A stretch of 21,411 bases of DNA from the IMG/VR virus record IMGVR_UViG_3300000101_003974, positions 1 to 21,411 of that record. One strand, written 5' to 3'. A program made the translations under genes and the position numbers. Below are positions 20,005 to 21,411 of the stretch, in pieces. Below the pieces are notes generated by a model that was not told the origin of the DNA, did not search any database, and worked only from the letters and a program-made list of their open reading frames with translations. The stretch's first letter is position 1. Every line of letters starts with the position of its first letter. The DNA is from a virus.

Positions 20005-20473
20005 TGAATTCTCCATCTTCTCTATGACCGACACGCATTGCCATGTTGGCGTCGGTTTCTCTTACCTCAACTCGGTTACACCAAACCCTGGTGCCCGGTT
20101 CTAAATTAGGTAAGAATGTTGTATTAATATATTCATATAAAAAGTCAGCAATGCCTTCGCATCCAGCCTTGTCAACTTCGGTAATTTTAGCAAGATTTAA
20201 CTCGCCTAGTTTCATTAACTCTTCACGCTGTGGATCGTCATGTGCCACCAACAGTGTGTGATCATACCAGTCTTCTAAGTTGTTTTTTAGTGGGCGTAAG
20301 CCTCCAAAATCTACAACCCAGTTACGAGCATCTAGATCGTTACTTTCAAACTCAAAATAAAATGAAAGTGCATAACCATGAATTAAATTACAGTGGCTAT
20401 CTGATTTCCACTGTCTATAACAACAAGGTCCAATTTGGTTGTACGTCTTAGTACTAATGTATTTTTTTGCCAT
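19997..20473 (-). CDS. queD: QueD/6-pyruvoyl-tetrahydropterin synthase-like protein
   Basis: ATG 20473 has AGGAGA upstream; the longer frame is not needed. The 158-aa product matches the family in CNLIHGYALSF (28-38), NWVVDFGGLRPL (51-62), YDHTLLV (70-76) and NRVEVRET (133-140). The family makes 6-carboxy-tetrahydropterin or related pterins using zinc held by three His. Here the usual HGH is HGY (32-34), and the N-terminal FSAAH block is not visible; H27 and H32 may remain. So zinc binding and activity may differ from classic QueD. I recall this same form in marine phages. It lies just upstream of queE and is part of the same pathway by context. Confidence 0.82.
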   Translation of the reverse strand: MAKKYISTKTYNQIGPCCYRQWKSDSHCNLIHGYALSFYFEFESNDLDARNWVVDFGGLRPLKNNLEDWYDHTLLVAHDDPQREELMKLGELNLAKITEVDKAGCEGIADFLYEYINTTFLPNLEPGTRVWCNRVEVRETDANMAMRVGHREDGEFNV

Positions 20474-20574
20474 CTCTTGTCTCCTTTTTTGTAGCAAGAT
20501 TGATGACACGCAGAATATTTAAAGAGGGATGAGCGCCAAAGTCCTCATTGTTATTCTTTATATTACTATACTTA

Positions 20575-21174
20575 TCAAGTTTTTGCAATATCTTTTTTAC
20601 CTAACCGTTCTTTTAATGCGTCTTTTTGCACTGCTTGAAAGGCTAAAACACTACGCATTTCCTTGCACCGACGTTGCGGTCCTTTGCCAATATGTGGAAT
20701 ACTGCTATCAAATGTAATTAGTTTACATGGTTGATATTCACTAGCATATAACCAACTATGCTTATCGCCATCAATATCTGGATGTGCAAACAGCGTTTCT
20801 CCGCCCCAGTTACGTTCCCATTCTTTGTCAGTATAAAGTACACCGGTAACACTTACATCAGGGTGTGGCCAATCTGTGTGATAGTCACCATCTAAACCAA
20901 ATGTGTTTGCACTTGCCATTGAACGTACTAGTAAATAATCGTCTGGCAAAAGATCCTGAAAACGTTCTGTAATTGTTTTAGCAATAGCTGGACAAGTATC
21001 TACAAAATCCATGGTTTTAATATTATAGTAATTTTGGAACCACATTGGATAGTTTGGTTCAATAGTATCATCACTTACTTGTCCAAATCTCCATCTAGAT
21101 TGGTATATACAATCTGTTAGTACATCAGCATGTTCTATACTGGTTATAAAATCTGGATACTCTTTAAAAATCAT
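20575..21174 (-). CDS. 2-oxoglutarate/Fe(II)-dependent oxygenase
   Basis: ATG 21174 overlaps the upstream stop by ATGA, so it is chosen over a start at 21210. The 199-aa product has the iron-binding HxD in DYHTDWPHPD (H99, D101), the distal His in SSIPHIGKGPQRR (H161), and a following Arg for 2-oxoglutarate (R168, R169 or R174). YLLVRSMASANTFGLDGDYH and WGGETLFAH fit the double-stranded beta-helix of phage 2OG-Fe(II) enzymes. Substrate unknown; in phages such enzymes may hydroxylate proteins, nucleotides or sugars. Confidence 0.88.
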   Translation of the reverse strand: MIFKEYPDFITSIEHADVLTDCIYQSRWRFGQVSDDTIEPNYPMWFQNYYNIKTMDFVDTCPAIAKTITERFQDLLPDDYLLVRSMASANTFGLDGDYHTDWPHPDVSVTGVLYTDKEWERNWGGETLFAHPDIDGDKHSWLYASEYQPCKLITFDSSIPHIGKGPQRRCKEMRSVLAFQAVQKDALKERLGKKDIAKT

Positions 21175-21411
21175 TGTTGCCACCACCCTTCGTGCGGAAA
21201 AACAATCCAACTAGGATCTTCTTCTTTATTAATTTCAGTTCCAAAGTACTGTATTTCTGCTTCGCTGGGAAGATTGTCCATTAAGCAGGCAAAGCGAACA
21301 TTATTGCCCCAAATTTGATTCCATAATGGACTATCTGGTAAACAGTTGCTTTGCCAATCTTTTGCAATCCAATTAAATGTAGCACCAGTATCATTAATAT
21401 CATCTACAATA
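21171..21411 (-). CDS. Phosphoribosyltransferase, C-terminal part, cut by the window edge
   Basis: The frame is open to the right edge, giving about 79 codons of the 3' end. It begins in the 5-phosphoribosyl-1-pyrophosphate loop, IVDDINDTGATF, typical of type I phosphoribosyltransferases, and ends with EEDPSWIVFPHEGWWQQ, like the tail of xanthine-guanine or similar enzymes. These attach ribose phosphate to a purine or related base, so a salvage or modified-base role is likely. Its TGA overlaps the oxygenase ATG (ATGA). Exact base not known. Confidence 0.85.
   Translation of the reverse strand, partial: IVDDINDTGATFNWIAKDWQSNCLPDSPLWNQIWGNNVRFACLMDNLPSEAEIQYFGTEINKEEDPSWIVFPHEGWWQQ

Noticed and set aside
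20474-20574. Possible promoter (TTGCAA, 17 bp, TAATAT) and nine-codon leader frame before the QueD-like gene
   Set aside because: The -10 matches only four of six bases and the leader frame is too short to support.
1-21411. tRNA genes, CRISPR arrays, IS elements, integrase or attachment sites
   Set aside because: None could be recognised by reading both strands; a tRNA or covariance scan could still find one.

Overview
This AT-rich window reads as part of a tailed-phage genome, most likely a T4-like marine myovirus of the kind that infects abundant ocean bacteria. The evidence is the dense packing with 1-17 nt overlaps (many ATGA or GTGA junctions) and the gene content: a T4 RNase H-type 5' nuclease, ThyX, a dCMP deaminase, QueE and a QueD-like protein, a MoxR ATPase with a VWA/metallopeptidase partner, a 2-oxoglutarate oxygenase, a phosphoribosyltransferase, and several small proteins that I recall, from memory only, as conserved in marine T4-like phages. 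No virion structural gene, tRNA, integrase, IS element or CRISPR array was seen. The host cannot be fixed from the sequence; no photosystem gene is present.

Layout. Positions 1-4686 are mainly + strand: the end of a NodU-type carbamoyltransferase, a one-repeat Na/Pi-cotransporter-like membrane protein, then (after one inverted secreted-protein gene at 820-1416) a run of an acidic His-tailed protein, a 208-aa protein with a basic tail, ThyX, two small unknowns and a DegT-type aminotransferase. From 4624 to the right edge every gene is on the minus strand. Read in transcription order (right to left) these are: phosphoribosyltransferase (partial) and 2OG oxygenase; the QueD-like gene, a small basic gene and an SGNH-like protein; QueE, a 36-aa gene, a histidine phosphatase, two small genes and a second SGNH-like protein; RNase H and two small genes; an outer-membrane beta-barrel gene; several small unknowns; the MoxR ATPase and four small genes; a three-gene cassette (DGQHT/ParB-like protein, a PD-(D/E)XK nuclease resembling MutH/Sau3AI, and an HNH nuclease); the VWA/metallopeptidase protein; and an AT-hook-like peptide, dCMP deaminase, a 54-aa zinc-ribbon protein and a duplicated two-domain protein.

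Regulation. Six minus-strand promoters can be read directly as TTGAC(A/G/T) plus a TA-rich -10 at 16-17 bp. Two of them are nearly identical over about 30 bp. They precede the VWA gene, the nuclease cassette, the MoxR gene, two small genes and RNase H, which suggests an early-expressed set. One late-type (GATAAATA) and one extended -10 promoter precede other genes.

How it may work together (inference). ThyX and dCMP deaminase feed dTMP synthesis, and RNase H supports replication. QueE and the QueD-like protein point to a 7-deazaguanine pathway, which in some phages protects DNA from restriction. The nuclease cassette could attack host or competitor DNA. The aminotransferase, carbamoyltransferase, two-domain protein and SGNH-like proteins suggest surface-glycan or virion decoration. 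The Na/Pi-like protein and the beta-barrel protein would alter the host envelope. The most novel-looking parts are the DGQHT-nuclease-HNH cassette lying between the MoxR and VWA genes, the half-size Na/Pi transporter, and a possible plus-strand small RNA at about 12960-13020.
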